Of a stretch of 64,000 bases of DNA, positions 1-7,534 are shown piece by piece (within the stretch, counting starts at the first letter, position 1; each line of letters begins with the position of its first letter). The position numbers were made by a program, and so were the translations under genes. The DNA is taken from contig NZ_ATSX01000003.1 in assembly GCF_000527695.1 (NCBI RefSeq), positions 62,001 to 126,000 on the forward strand, in the 5' to 3' direction. Source of the DNA: Commensalibacter papalotli (ex Servin-Garciduenas et al. 2014) (GTDB taxonomy: Bacteria > Pseudomonadota > Alphaproteobacteria > Acetobacterales > Acetobacteraceae). Under the pieces are notes generated by a model. That model made no database searches. It saw nothing but the letters and a program-made list of their open reading frames with translations, and was not told the DNA's origin.

Positions 1-1
1 G

Positions 2-40
2 ATCGAAGAATCATCAGATGAAGGTGATTTGCTAACTTAA
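2..40 (+). CDS. C-terminal end of an unidentified gene (partial)
   Basis: One open frame enters from the left edge and ends in TAA at 38-40. It encodes an acidic tail (IEESSDEGDLLT). It is followed by an intrinsic terminator at 76-105, which supports a real gene end converging on ftsY. Twelve residues are too few to name the protein. Confidence 0.45.
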   Translation: MEESSDEGDLLT

Positions 41-75
41 TGATTTTTAAATTATATTGAACTGTATTTTAATAA

Positions 76-105
76 AAAGCCGACAAATAATATTGTCGGC
101 TTTAT
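76..105. terminator. Bidirectional intrinsic terminator
   Basis: Perfect 10-bp arms (AAAGCCGACA at 76-85, TGTCGGCTTT at 94-103) flank an 8-nt loop, with A-rich and T-rich flanks. It sits between the converging left-edge gene and ftsY and can serve both. Confidence 0.85.
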
Positions 106-156
106 AATATAATTTGCAATATCAAAATTTAAGTAAAACAGTTATATCAAGAAAAA

Positions 157-1122
157 TTATCCCTCTTTTTCTTCAATAACTTCTGTCGTTAGAACCTCGA
201 CATCTGTATCGCCAACCAGCCCTGCTGCAAACTCTTCTGCAGAAAAATCACGTAAATCTTCCGCTTTTTCACCAACACCTACAGCGTGGATTGGCAATTG
301 AAATTGCTGGGCCAAAGCAATCACGATACCACCGCGAGCAGTACCATCTAATTTCGTAATAACAAGACCTGAAACACTAACCATTTCTTTGAAAATACGG
401 ACTTGTTCAATGGCATTTTGCCCTGTTGTGGCATCCAAAACCAACAATACAGAATGGGGTGCAGTTTCATCGAATTTTTTCATCACACGAATAATTTTAG
501 CAAGCTCTTCCATCAATGCTGATTTATTATGTAATCGCCCCGCAGTATCCACAAAAAGCAAATCTGCACCTTCATTCTTAGCACGTTTTAATGCTTCAAA
601 AGCAAGACCCGCAGCATCTGCGCCTGGTTTCCCAGAAATCACAGGTGCTCCTACACGATCCCCCCAGATTTGCAGTTGCTCTACCGCTGCAGCACGGAAC
701 GTATCCCCTGCCACCATCATGGTTTTTAATCCTTGATCGCCATAAAAACGCGCCATTTTACCAATAGTCGTTGTTTTTCCTGTTCCATTGACCCCAACCA
801 TCAAGACCACATGTGGTTTTAACTCTAGATTCGGTTTAAATGGAACCGTTACAGGGCTAAGAACTTTGGCAATTTCCTTGGCCAACGCGTCTTTAATTTC
901 TTTTTCGCTTACTTCTGTACCAAAACGAGTTTTGCGAAATGTTTCAATTACATTTTCGGCAACTTCTGGACCAAAATCCGCAGCAATCAAGATCTCTTCA
1001 AGTTGCTCTAAAGATTCTTCATCAAGGCGACGCTTGGTAAATACGGAAGTTAAGTTCGTTCCCAGCTTTTGAGTTGAACGAGATAAACCTTCTTTTAAAC
1101 GAGAGAAAAAACCCAGAGCCAT
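157..1122 (-). CDS. ftsY: Signal recognition particle receptor FtsY
   Basis: FtsY is the SRP receptor GTPase that docks ribosome-nascent chain complexes with Ffh at the inner membrane for co-translational insertion. The 321-aa product has the compact N and G domains with almost no acidic A domain, as is common in alphaproteobacteria. The P-loop GVNGTGKTT lies near residues 110-118, DTAGR at 192-196 and TKLDG at 256-260. It is the last gene of a dapF-mtaB-ftsY operon. Its ATG overlaps the mtaB stop by one base (TAATG), suggesting translational coupling. All G motifs are intact. Confidence 0.97.
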   Translation of the reverse strand: MALGFFSRLKEGLSRSTQKLGTNLTSVFTKRRLDEESLEQLEEILIAADFGPEVAENVIETFRKTRFGTEVSEKEIKDALAKEIAKVLSPVTVPFKPNLELKPHVVLMVGVNGTGKTTTIGKMARFYGDQGLKTMMVAGDTFRAAAVEQLQIWGDRVGAPVISGKPGADAAGLAFEALKRAKNEGADLLFVDTAGRLHNKSALMEELAKIIRVMKKFDETAPHSVLLVLDATTGQNAIEQVRIFKEMVSVSGLVITKLDGTARGGIVIALAQQFQLPIHAVGVGEKAEDLRDFSAEEFAAGLVGDTDVEVLTTEVIEEKEG

Positions 1123-2381
1123 TATATTCTTTCCACTATTATACCATCAACGTTACCCGAAACTACTCGAGCACAAATCATTTCACCAGGCTTTGCCGCC
1201 TCACCTTGTAATACAGCAAAAGCAAATTGTTCCGAGTGCCCTCGATCAGGTGTTTCCATCAATATATTAACATCTTTCCCGATAAGAGACTCATGAAAAA
1301 GACGGGCAGATTCTTGACCCAATTCCCTTAATTTTGCAGCACGTTCTTTACGCACTGCTACAGATACTGCTGGCATTTGTGCTGCTGGAGTTCCTTTGCG
1401 TTCGCTATAAGGAAATACATGTAAATAAGGGAAAGCCTGTTGTTTTAAAAACTCATAAGTTTCTTGAAAATAAGTATCATCTTCGGTTGGAAAGCCTGCA
1501 ATAATATCAACACTTAACCCTATATCTGAACGAATAGAACGTAGTCGTTGCACTAATTGATCAACATCTTCAGTCAAATGACGACGCTTCATCCGCTTTA
1601 AAATCATATCAGAACCTGCTTGAACAGACAGATGCAAATGCGGCATCAGTCTTGGCTCTGTTTTTAAAAGTTCCCACAACGTATTATCAAATCCAATTGG
1701 ATCAATCGAAGATAAACGTAACCGTTCCAGATCTGGCACAGCCTTTAAAACTGCTTTACATAGATCCCCCAGAGCCAAATCGCCTTCAAAATCAGACCCC
1801 CAAGAAGCAATATCAACCCCTGTTAACACAACTTCTTTATAGTCTTGTTCGACCAATGTTCTGGCTTGATTAATCACGCCTTCAATCGTTACAGAACGAG
1901 AAGGACCTCGACCAAAAGGAATCACACAAAAAGTACAACGATGATCACACCCTTGTTGTACCTGAACAAAAGCTCTGGTACGCCCTGTAAATTCGGTGAC
2001 AACTTGTGCGGCCGTTTTTTTTACAGACATAATATCTGAAACTTGGTTTCCAGAAGCAATCGCTTCATTCGTCCAGTTTTCTGCTTGTAACTTATCTTCA
2101 TTCCCCAAAACCTGAACCACACCAGGTAATGAAGACCATTTTTCAGGATTTAATTGTGCGGCACATCCTGTAACCACAATGCGTTTTTGATCGTCTTTAC
2201 GATTCAAACGACGAATGGCTTGGCGAGCTTGACGTTCAGCTTCCGCAGTCACCGCACATGTATTAACAACAACAACATCCCCCAAACCATCAGCATATTG
2301 ACCCATAACTTCGCTCTCGTAGCGATTAAGTCTGCAACCAAATGTCAGAATCTGAGGTTTTTGTGACGTATCCTTGCTCAT
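1122..2381 (-). CDS. mtaB: tRNA t6A37 methylthiotransferase MtaB
   Basis: This radical-SAM enzyme converts t6A37 to ms2t6A37 in ANN-decoding tRNAs. The 419-aa protein has the N-terminal methylthiotransferase domain with cluster cysteines C16, C42 and C73. The radical-SAM triad C145, C149, C152 lies in a CDHRCTFC motif, and a TRAM-like tail ends the protein. The C-x-L-N-R-x-E-x-E start is typical of MtaB rather than MiaB or RimO. The start codon overlaps the dapF stop by four bases (ATGA). Confidence 0.95.
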   Translation of the reverse strand: MSKDTSQKPQILTFGCRLNRYESEVMGQYADGLGDVVVVNTCAVTAEAERQARQAIRRLNRKDDQKRIVVTGCAAQLNPEKWSSLPGVVQVLGNEDKLQAENWTNEAIASGNQVSDIMSVKKTAAQVVTEFTGRTRAFVQVQQGCDHRCTFCVIPFGRGPSRSVTIEGVINQARTLVEQDYKEVVLTGVDIASWGSDFEGDLALGDLCKAVLKAVPDLERLRLSSIDPIGFDNTLWELLKTEPRLMPHLHLSVQAGSDMILKRMKRRHLTEDVDQLVQRLRSIRSDIGLSVDIIAGFPTEDDTYFQETYEFLKQQAFPYLHVFPYSERKGTPAAQMPAVSVAVRKERAAKLRELGQESARLFHESLIGKDVNILMETPDRGHSEQFAFAVLQGEAAKPGEMICARVVSGNVDGIIVERI

Positions 2382-3202
2382 AAAGGATAATTTTCCAGAC
2401 TAAATTGACCTGAAAAAGAAAAATGCACAGCACCTGTCATCAATACATTGTTGGTTTCTTCATCCCATTCAATGATCAGGTTGCCACCATCCATTTTAAC
2501 TTCGCAATAACGATCTGCCAAACCACGACGCACCGCATTCACCACAGAAGCACACGCCCCTGAACCACAGGCTAAAGTTAAGCCAGCTCCACGCTCCCAA
2601 ACACGAACGCGCATACTTTGACGATCCAACATTTGCACAAAACCAATATTCGCACCTTCAGAGAATAAAGGGTCTTTTTCTAACATTTTACCAGAAAATA
2701 CGGGATCAACCGTTGATAAATCTTCAACAAAAAAAGTTGCATGAGGATTACCCATAGAGACAGCTGCTGGTTCACCCGCCAAAGGCAGGTTAAGTGTATC
2801 GACATCACGAGATAAAGGGATTTCTTGCCATTTTGTTTTTGGCTGTCCCATGTTTACTCGCATTGTATGGCTGTCAATGACCTCTGCTGGTAAAAGACCT
2901 GCATTTGTTTGCATAATAAATTTTTTACTTTGATATTTATGATGCAACCAAGCCGCCACACAACGTGAACCATTACCACATGCGCCAGCCTCATCTCCAC
3001 CTTCATTAAAAAAGCGAACATAAATATCGGCATTGCTGTCTTTGGGTTGAGAAAGAACAATTAACTGATCACAACCAATGCCATAACGGCGATCACATAA
3101 TGTTTTAATGCGACGTTCGCTGAGTTCAATACTATTGACAGAATTATCGATAATGACAAAATCATTGCCAATACCATGCATTTTATAAAAAGGAATGTTC
3201 AT
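2378..3202 (-). CDS. dapF: Diaminopimelate epimerase DapF
   Basis: DapF interconverts LL- and meso-diaminopimelate for lysine and peptidoglycan synthesis in the cytoplasm. The 274-aa product has both active-site cysteines in context: C75 in GACGNGSRC and C212 in LACGSGACAS. It is the first gene of the dapF-mtaB-ftsY run and is divergent from the methyltransferase gene at 3278. The 75-bp gap between them must hold both promoters. Length and motifs are ordinary for the family. Confidence 0.97.
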   Translation of the reverse strand: MNIPFYKMHGIGNDFVIIDNSVNSIELSERRIKTLCDRRYGIGCDQLIVLSQPKDSNADIYVRFFNEGGDEAGACGNGSRCVAAWLHHKYQSKKFIMQTNAGLLPAEVIDSHTMRVNMGQPKTKWQEIPLSRDVDTLNLPLAGEPAAVSMGNPHATFFVEDLSTVDPVFSGKMLEKDPLFSEGANIGFVQMLDRQSMRVRVWERGAGLTLACGSGACASVVNAVRRGLADRYCEVKMDGGNLIIEWDEETNNVLMTGAVHFSFSGQFSLENYPL

Positions 3203-3277
3203 TATTCTTCTAAATACAGTTATAAACTTTAAATTTAATTTACCAACAAATCATAAAAAGCGCTAACTTTTTACATC

Positions 3278-3910
3278 ATGAACCACTTAAAAGACTTTCA
3301 TCCCCGATCTTTCGACATCGCAAGTAACGAAAGTGACCTTCAATATTATACCACTCACTCTGTTCCTCCTATGCTTGATCAAGGTGGTTATAAAGCAATT
3401 GAAGCCTTATATCACACTCTGATACAAGAAAGCGATACTATTCTTGACCTGATGTGTGGTGCAAATAGTCATATGCCCAGTGACCTATCTTGTCAAAATT
3501 TCATTGGCATTGATTTAAATCCACAGGCATTAAAGGAAAATACTGCACTCACACGAAAAATTACGCAAGATATTAACGAGAAAACAGAGTTTTCTCTTAA
3601 AGATAGTAGCGTTGATTATATTTGTCTATGTTGTGTTTTTGAATATTTGCGTAAGCCATCGGAAACATTAGACGAGTGTTTGCGGATATTAAAACCAGGT
3701 GGACGGATTATTGTATCCTTTACCTCACGATTTTTACCTCTACGTGCCACCGCTTTGTGGCAGGCTTTAGATAATGCCGATCGTCAAGGGTTGGTCAAAG
3801 TGCTGTTAACCCGTGCAGGATTTACAGATTTCGACCAAGGTGAGGTTCATCCGCCTGAGGATCAAACCGTTTGGAAAGATCCGATTTATAGTGTGGTGGC
3901 GAGGAAGTAA
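3278..3910 (+). CDS. Class I SAM-dependent methyltransferase
   Basis: A 210-aa Rossmann-fold methyltransferase of the type-11 style. Motif I is ILDLMCGANSHMP near residues 57-69, followed by GIDLNPQAL. A post-motif region (CVFEYLRKPSETLDECLRIL) precedes the LKPGGRIIVSF strand usual in UbiE/COQ5-like enzymes. Motif I has C-G-A where G-x-G is usual, a pattern also found in some homologues. The substrate cannot be told from the sequence. It is monocistronic or loosely followed by the next methyltransferase 47 bp downstream. Confidence 0.8.
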   Translation: MNHLKDFHPRSFDIASNESDLQYYTTHSVPPMLDQGGYKAIEALYHTLIQESDTILDLMCGANSHMPSDLSCQNFIGIDLNPQALKENTALTRKITQDINEKTEFSLKDSSVDYICLCCVFEYLRKPSETLDECLRILKPGGRIIVSFTSRFLPLRATALWQALDNADRQGLVKVLLTRAGFTDFDQGEVHPPEDQTVWKDPIYSVVARK

Positions 3911-3957
3911 GGATACAATCAAGCAACGATATACCTTATTAAAGTGGGAAAGTAAAA

Positions 3958-4665
3958 ATGGATCAGCTTCTGAACAAAGAACAATATTGTAATACATGGA
4001 TGGAAGAAAGTGAAATATTCCGTAAAAAAATGGTATATCAATGGCTTACCAATTTTACTCCAAATGGTAATATTCTTGAGTTGGGTTGTGGCTCAGGACA
4101 AGGCACTTATCAATTATTAAAAAAACACCAAGTATTATCGCTTGATAACAATGACTTTTTAATTAATGAAGCGGCAAAACTTATAAAAGAACAAGCAAAA
4201 ATTCATAAATGTAATTTTTTAGAATTAACACAAGAAGATAAAAACATTATTAAAGACTTTGCCCCTAAAGTTATTGTAGGTTGGTTTTTAGGATCTGATG
4301 GTGAAGAAGTTGAAAAGTATACCGATAAAGGAACAAACTCAGAAGAAAAATGGGATCAATATAGAAAAAAAATAGAAGATATAATTACATCCCCTGATAT
4401 TTGCACACCTTCTGTTGAATATATTCACTTGGCAAATCGCAATATTTTTTCTTCAAATTATAATGAACAGAAAACATTTGCTGCAACAAAAAAAGAATAT
4501 GACACTTCTATTTTCTCAAAAATTAATTTTGAAGTAGTAGATGTAAAAATAATGGCGTGGCCAACAAAAGATAGCCATTTTCAATATATAGGTAATCAAT
4601 ATTATAGTAATGAAAATTCGTTTAAAGCAATAGTCTCAATTCTTGCAAGAAGAAAAGCCACATGA
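3958..4665 (+). CDS. Class I SAM-dependent methyltransferase, AT-rich
   Basis: A 235-aa protein with a clear SAM-binding motif (ILELGCGSGQGTY, near residues 38-50). An acidic strand end (LSLDNND) probably contacts the SAM ribose. The rest is unlike common housekeeping methyltransferases, and I cannot name a substrate. The ribosome site GGGAAAG precedes the ATG. The gene is visibly more AT-rich than dapF or mtaB. Its stop overlaps the next ATG by four bases (ATGA), so it is probably co-translated with the dioxygenase. Confidence 0.7.
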   Translation: MDQLLNKEQYCNTWMEESEIFRKKMVYQWLTNFTPNGNILELGCGSGQGTYQLLKKHQVLSLDNNDFLINEAAKLIKEQAKIHKCNFLELTQEDKNIIKDFAPKVIVGWFLGSDGEEVEKYTDKGTNSEEKWDQYRKKIEDIITSPDICTPSVEYIHLANRNIFSSNYNEQKTFAATKKEYDTSIFSKINFEVVDVKIMAWPTKDSHFQYIGNQYYSNENSFKAIVSILARRKAT

Positions 4666-5456
4666 AACGCCAACCAATCTTTTATATCCCTCATGGTGGA
4701 GGGCCTTGTTTCTTTATGGATGATCCGCATAATGTTTGGACGAATATGGGGAATTTCTTAAATAAGATTCCGTATAGTTTACCACAAACCCCAGACAGTA
4801 TCGTTATCATTTCTGGACATTGGGAAAATATGCCAATTAAGATCCATGCTGCCGATAAACCTTCTTTATTTTATGATTATTATGATTTTCCGCCTCATAC
4901 TTATGAGTTGACTTATCCTGCCTCTGGCAATCCACAGCTGGCAGAAAAAATCCAGCAATTATTTCAAAGTCAGCATATACAAGCCGAATTAGAGTATGAA
5001 CGTGGTTGGGATCATGGGGTGTTTATTCCTTTAAAAGTCATCTTCCCCGACGCTAATATCCCAATTGTGCAAGTCTCTTTGCATCATTCACTGGATCCGC
5101 AAACTCACATGAAAATGGGAGATATCTTATCTCCTTTACGCAATGAAAATATTCTTATTATTGGCAGTGGAATGAGCTATCATAACCTTCCCTATTTATT
5201 TTCGGGCAAAGAGACTGCTTATGCAGATCAATTTCACGATTGGTTAACTGATACCGTTACCAATCCAGATATTTCACAACGTAATCAAGGCCTAACCAAC
5301 TGGTTACAAGCCCCAGGTGCACGTTCTAATCATCCTCGTGAAGAGCATTTACTCCCATTAATGGTTGTTGCTGGTGCCGCAGGGAAAGATCAAGGTATTT
5401 GTATATTGAAAGACAGAATTATTAATAAACCTATTGCTGGCTTTCAGTTTGGGTAA
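4662..5456 (+). CDS. Extradiol ring-opening dioxygenase family protein (DODA/YgiD type)
   Basis: The 264-aa product matches the LigB-like class III extradiol dioxygenase fold of DODA/YgiD proteins. Visible pieces are PHGGGPCFF near residue 10, SGHWE near residue 50, YDYYDFPPHTYEL near residue 70 and WDHGVFIPLKVIFP near residue 120. Conserved histidines in these motifs bind the non-heme metal in the family. Members open catechol-type rings such as DOPA, but the natural substrate here is unknown. It is coupled to the methyltransferase upstream by an ATGA overlap. Confidence 0.85.
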   Translation: MKRQPIFYIPHGGGPCFFMDDPHNVWTNMGNFLNKIPYSLPQTPDSIVIISGHWENMPIKIHAADKPSLFYDYYDFPPHTYELTYPASGNPQLAEKIQQLFQSQHIQAELEYERGWDHGVFIPLKVIFPDANIPIVQVSLHHSLDPQTHMKMGDILSPLRNENILIIGSGMSYHNLPYLFSGKETAYADQFHDWLTDTVTNPDISQRNQGLTNWLQAPGARSNHPREEHLLPLMVVAGAAGKDQGICILKDRIINKPIAGFQFG

Positions 5457-5469
5457 AAAAAGGATAATA

Positions 5470-5907
5470 ATGAAGGCTATAATTTCATTACTTATATTTT
5501 TCTCTTATATTCCTTTTGCTTTTGCAGACTCTAAAGATACTACAATTTTAATAGATGCCGCCGCTTTGAAAAAAGCAAACCCTGATAAAATAATGCTAGA
5601 TGGTAAGATAGATGCAGATATTGATCATGATAATGTAATGGATGTCATTAATTACGCTTATAATGCGTCAACTCCACCGGCAGCATGTAGCGAAGAAAAT
5701 TGTATTGTTCAAAATAATAGGTTGATAACACAACCAACATTAACTTTTGATATTTTCCTTAAAGAGCCAAAAGCCTCAATACAAATTAATTATGTGTGTA
5801 CAAGCATAGGTGTTATGAAATCCATACATAATGGCATGAAAGATATATTTTGTGGCCCCTCATCTATTTTACGGTGGAACGATGAGGATTATATAAAGAA
5901 CAATTAA
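5470..5907 (+). CDS. Small exported protein of unknown function
   Basis: The start at 5470 is chosen over the in-frame start at 5434. AAGGATAATA precedes it, and the protein then begins with a clean signal peptide (MKAIISLLIFFSYIPFAFA, cleavage near residue 19). The mature part is about 126 aa with four cysteines in two pairs (PPAACSEENC; VCT and FCG), suggesting disulfides in the periplasm. It lies 13 bp after the dioxygenase gene. I do not recognise the family. Confidence 0.6.
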   Translation: MKAIISLLIFFSYIPFAFADSKDTTILIDAAALKKANPDKIMLDGKIDADIDHDNVMDVINYAYNASTPPAACSEENCIVQNNRLITQPTLTFDIFLKEPKASIQINYVCTSIGVMKSIHNGMKDIFCGPSSILRWNDEDYIKNN

Positions 5908-6048
5908 ATTGCCAGTAAACTACACTATATTCTTATATTAAATTGATTAATAATATTCAGTAATTATTAAAATTTACTAATCCATACGACATAATAAGAA
6001 AAAAATTAATTGTCTTTGTTAGTGAATATCTCAAAATAACCAAAAAGA

Positions 6049-6080
6049 TAAGTTTCAATGTTCACACTTAATGAAACTTA
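6049..6080. terminator. Hairpin between converging genes, possible terminator
   Basis: Perfect 9-bp arms TAAGTTTCA (6049-6057) and TGAAACTTA (6072-6080) lie between the converging genes ending at 5907 and 6095. There is no long T tract on either strand, so termination is only plausible. Confidence 0.4.
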
Positions 6081-6094
6081 CCCTTTAAATAATC

Positions 6095-6334
6095 TTAGTT
6101 TAAATTATTCTGAACATTAGAGGGGAGATGAAAAATTTTAGGTGATGGGGATTGTTGAGGCTTTTTAAAATAAGATTCATAAACGACACTTGCTACAACT
6201 ACCCCAATGATTAATCCTGAAAGTTTCAAAAGGTGAAGTTTCACGTTGAATTCTTCGCCTTTTTTGGCAGATTTTTTCTTAGCAAGAGGAATAGTTAACA
6301 AACCAACAATAATAATGACAGCAATAAAGATCAT
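6095..6334 (-). CDS. Small membrane protein of unknown function
   Basis: A 79-aa product when started at the ATG at 6334. AGGG lies eight bases upstream of that ATG, while an alternative GTG at 6340 sits almost on the ribosome site. There are two hydrophobic segments (residues 2-16 and 36-52) separated by a very basic loop (KKKSAKKGEE), then a Pro/Ser-rich tail. This looks like a two-span inner-membrane protein. No family is recognised. Confidence 0.5.
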   Translation of the reverse strand: MIFIAVIIIVGLLTIPLAKKKSAKKGEEFNVKLHLLKLSGLIIGVVVASVVYESYFKKPQQSPSPKIFHLPSNVQNNLN

Positions 6335-6561
6335 ATCCACAACCCTATATATAAATAAAAATATTTCTACATATAGAGATCAGTATTGCAATTTCATTTT
6401 ATTACTTAATCAAATAATGAATAAGATTGTAATAATTACAACACAATAAATAGTATAATAAATACATTTGATGCCGTTATAATAATCATTTGGGATCAAG
6501 CTTAATGAATTATAATTGCCGGTTCTAAATGTATAATTTACCAATCTATTAAAGGATTACC

Positions 6562-7242
6562 CTATGCCCTGGGATACTCTGTGCATAACAAGCGATAAGG
6601 TGCTTCATCTTCTTCTATTTCAGGAAAACGTCCCATCTTTTCATAAAAGCGATTATCATGCTCATCATCATTACACATAGAAACTTCTCCTAATAAAACT
6701 CCTCCCGTCCCTGCTTCGACTTCAAAATCATGATACATATAGGGGTAAACGGTAATACTCTCCCCTGGAGTTAATTTAATTTGGGTTCCCGCTTCAACCA
6801 AAAGCTCTCGTCCATCGCAATGCGTTTTTACAGGATTTATTTTATCCAAATCCCCTTCTTTGGTTGAGTTATAGACTCGGATAAGAACATTTCCACCACC
6901 ACGATTGATAATATCCTCCATTTTGTTCCAATGAAAATGCATCGGGGCATATTGGCTATCTTTGATATAAAGGAGCTTTTCAGCATATGTTTTTGTATAT
7001 TTTTTATTTTTTAAATTGCCATTGCGCAGTGTAATTAATGAAAATCCAACCTTTTCAAATTCACCTCTTCCATAATCTGTTACGTCCCAACCCAGCAAAT
7101 TATCGCGAATTTCATCATATTCGTTATTTTTTTTCTGCCATTCCGTTGGAGTAAAAGAACAAAATGGCGGTAAAGAGAATCCAACCTTGTCAATCATTTG
7201 CTGCATTTCTTTGATAGCTCTATTAATTTCGGAACGTTTCAT
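6562..7242 (-). CDS. D-lyxose ketol-isomerase family cupin
   Basis: A 226-aa cupin matching the D-lyxose isomerase family, which interconverts D-lyxose/D-xylulose and D-mannose/D-fructose with a divalent metal. Likely metal ligands are the two histidines in APMHFHWNKMED plus the following Glu, with a further histidine in MYHDFEVEAG. The length is normal for the family. A strong ribosome site (AAGGAG) precedes the ATG. It stands alone in an AT-rich patch with no sugar transporter or kinase beside it, so the physiological sugar is unknown. Confidence 0.8.
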   Translation of the reverse strand: MKRSEINRAIKEMQQMIDKVGFSLPPFCSFTPTEWQKKNNEYDEIRDNLLGWDVTDYGRGEFEKVGFSLITLRNGNLKNKKYTKTYAEKLLYIKDSQYAPMHFHWNKMEDIINRGGGNVLIRVYNSTKEGDLDKINPVKTHCDGRELLVEAGTQIKLTPGESITVYPYMYHDFEVEAGTGGVLLGEVSMCNDDEHDNRFYEKMGRFPEIEEDEAPYRLLCTEYPRA

Positions 7243-7534
7243 TTTTTCATACTCCTTGACGTTTTTTAAATTGAATATATATTAATACTTATATATTAAT
7301 AATGATGAACACATCTTAGTGATGTTTCATAATGTAATCATTAAGACAAAATGCCTTTTTTGTCTCTATTATCTAGGTTTAAATGTATCTGATTTCCTTA
7401 TCTGCATTGTGGCAGCGTTTGAATAATTTCGCACAACAATCTTGCTCTTATTACTTTACACAGTAGGTCAGATTCCATCCCCACCTTTTCTTTATCTTAA
7501 TTACTAACATCAATAAACTTTATCGGACCTATAT
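7243..7534. promoter_or_regulatory. Divergent intergenic region with a 12-bp direct repeat
   Basis: This gap separates the lyxose isomerase (leftward) from the DEAD-box helicase (rightward). TATATATTAATA occurs twice, at 7276-7287 and 7290-7301, a 14-bp repeat step just upstream of the isomerase start. The helicase has a leader of up to about 200 nt and no strong Shine-Dalgarno before its ATG at 7535. No other gene is seen. Confidence 0.4.

Noticed and set aside
389-1072. Two plus-strand frames of 94 and 115 codons inside ftsY
   Set aside because: Serine/threonine-rich antisense shadows of a highly conserved gene with no start signal.
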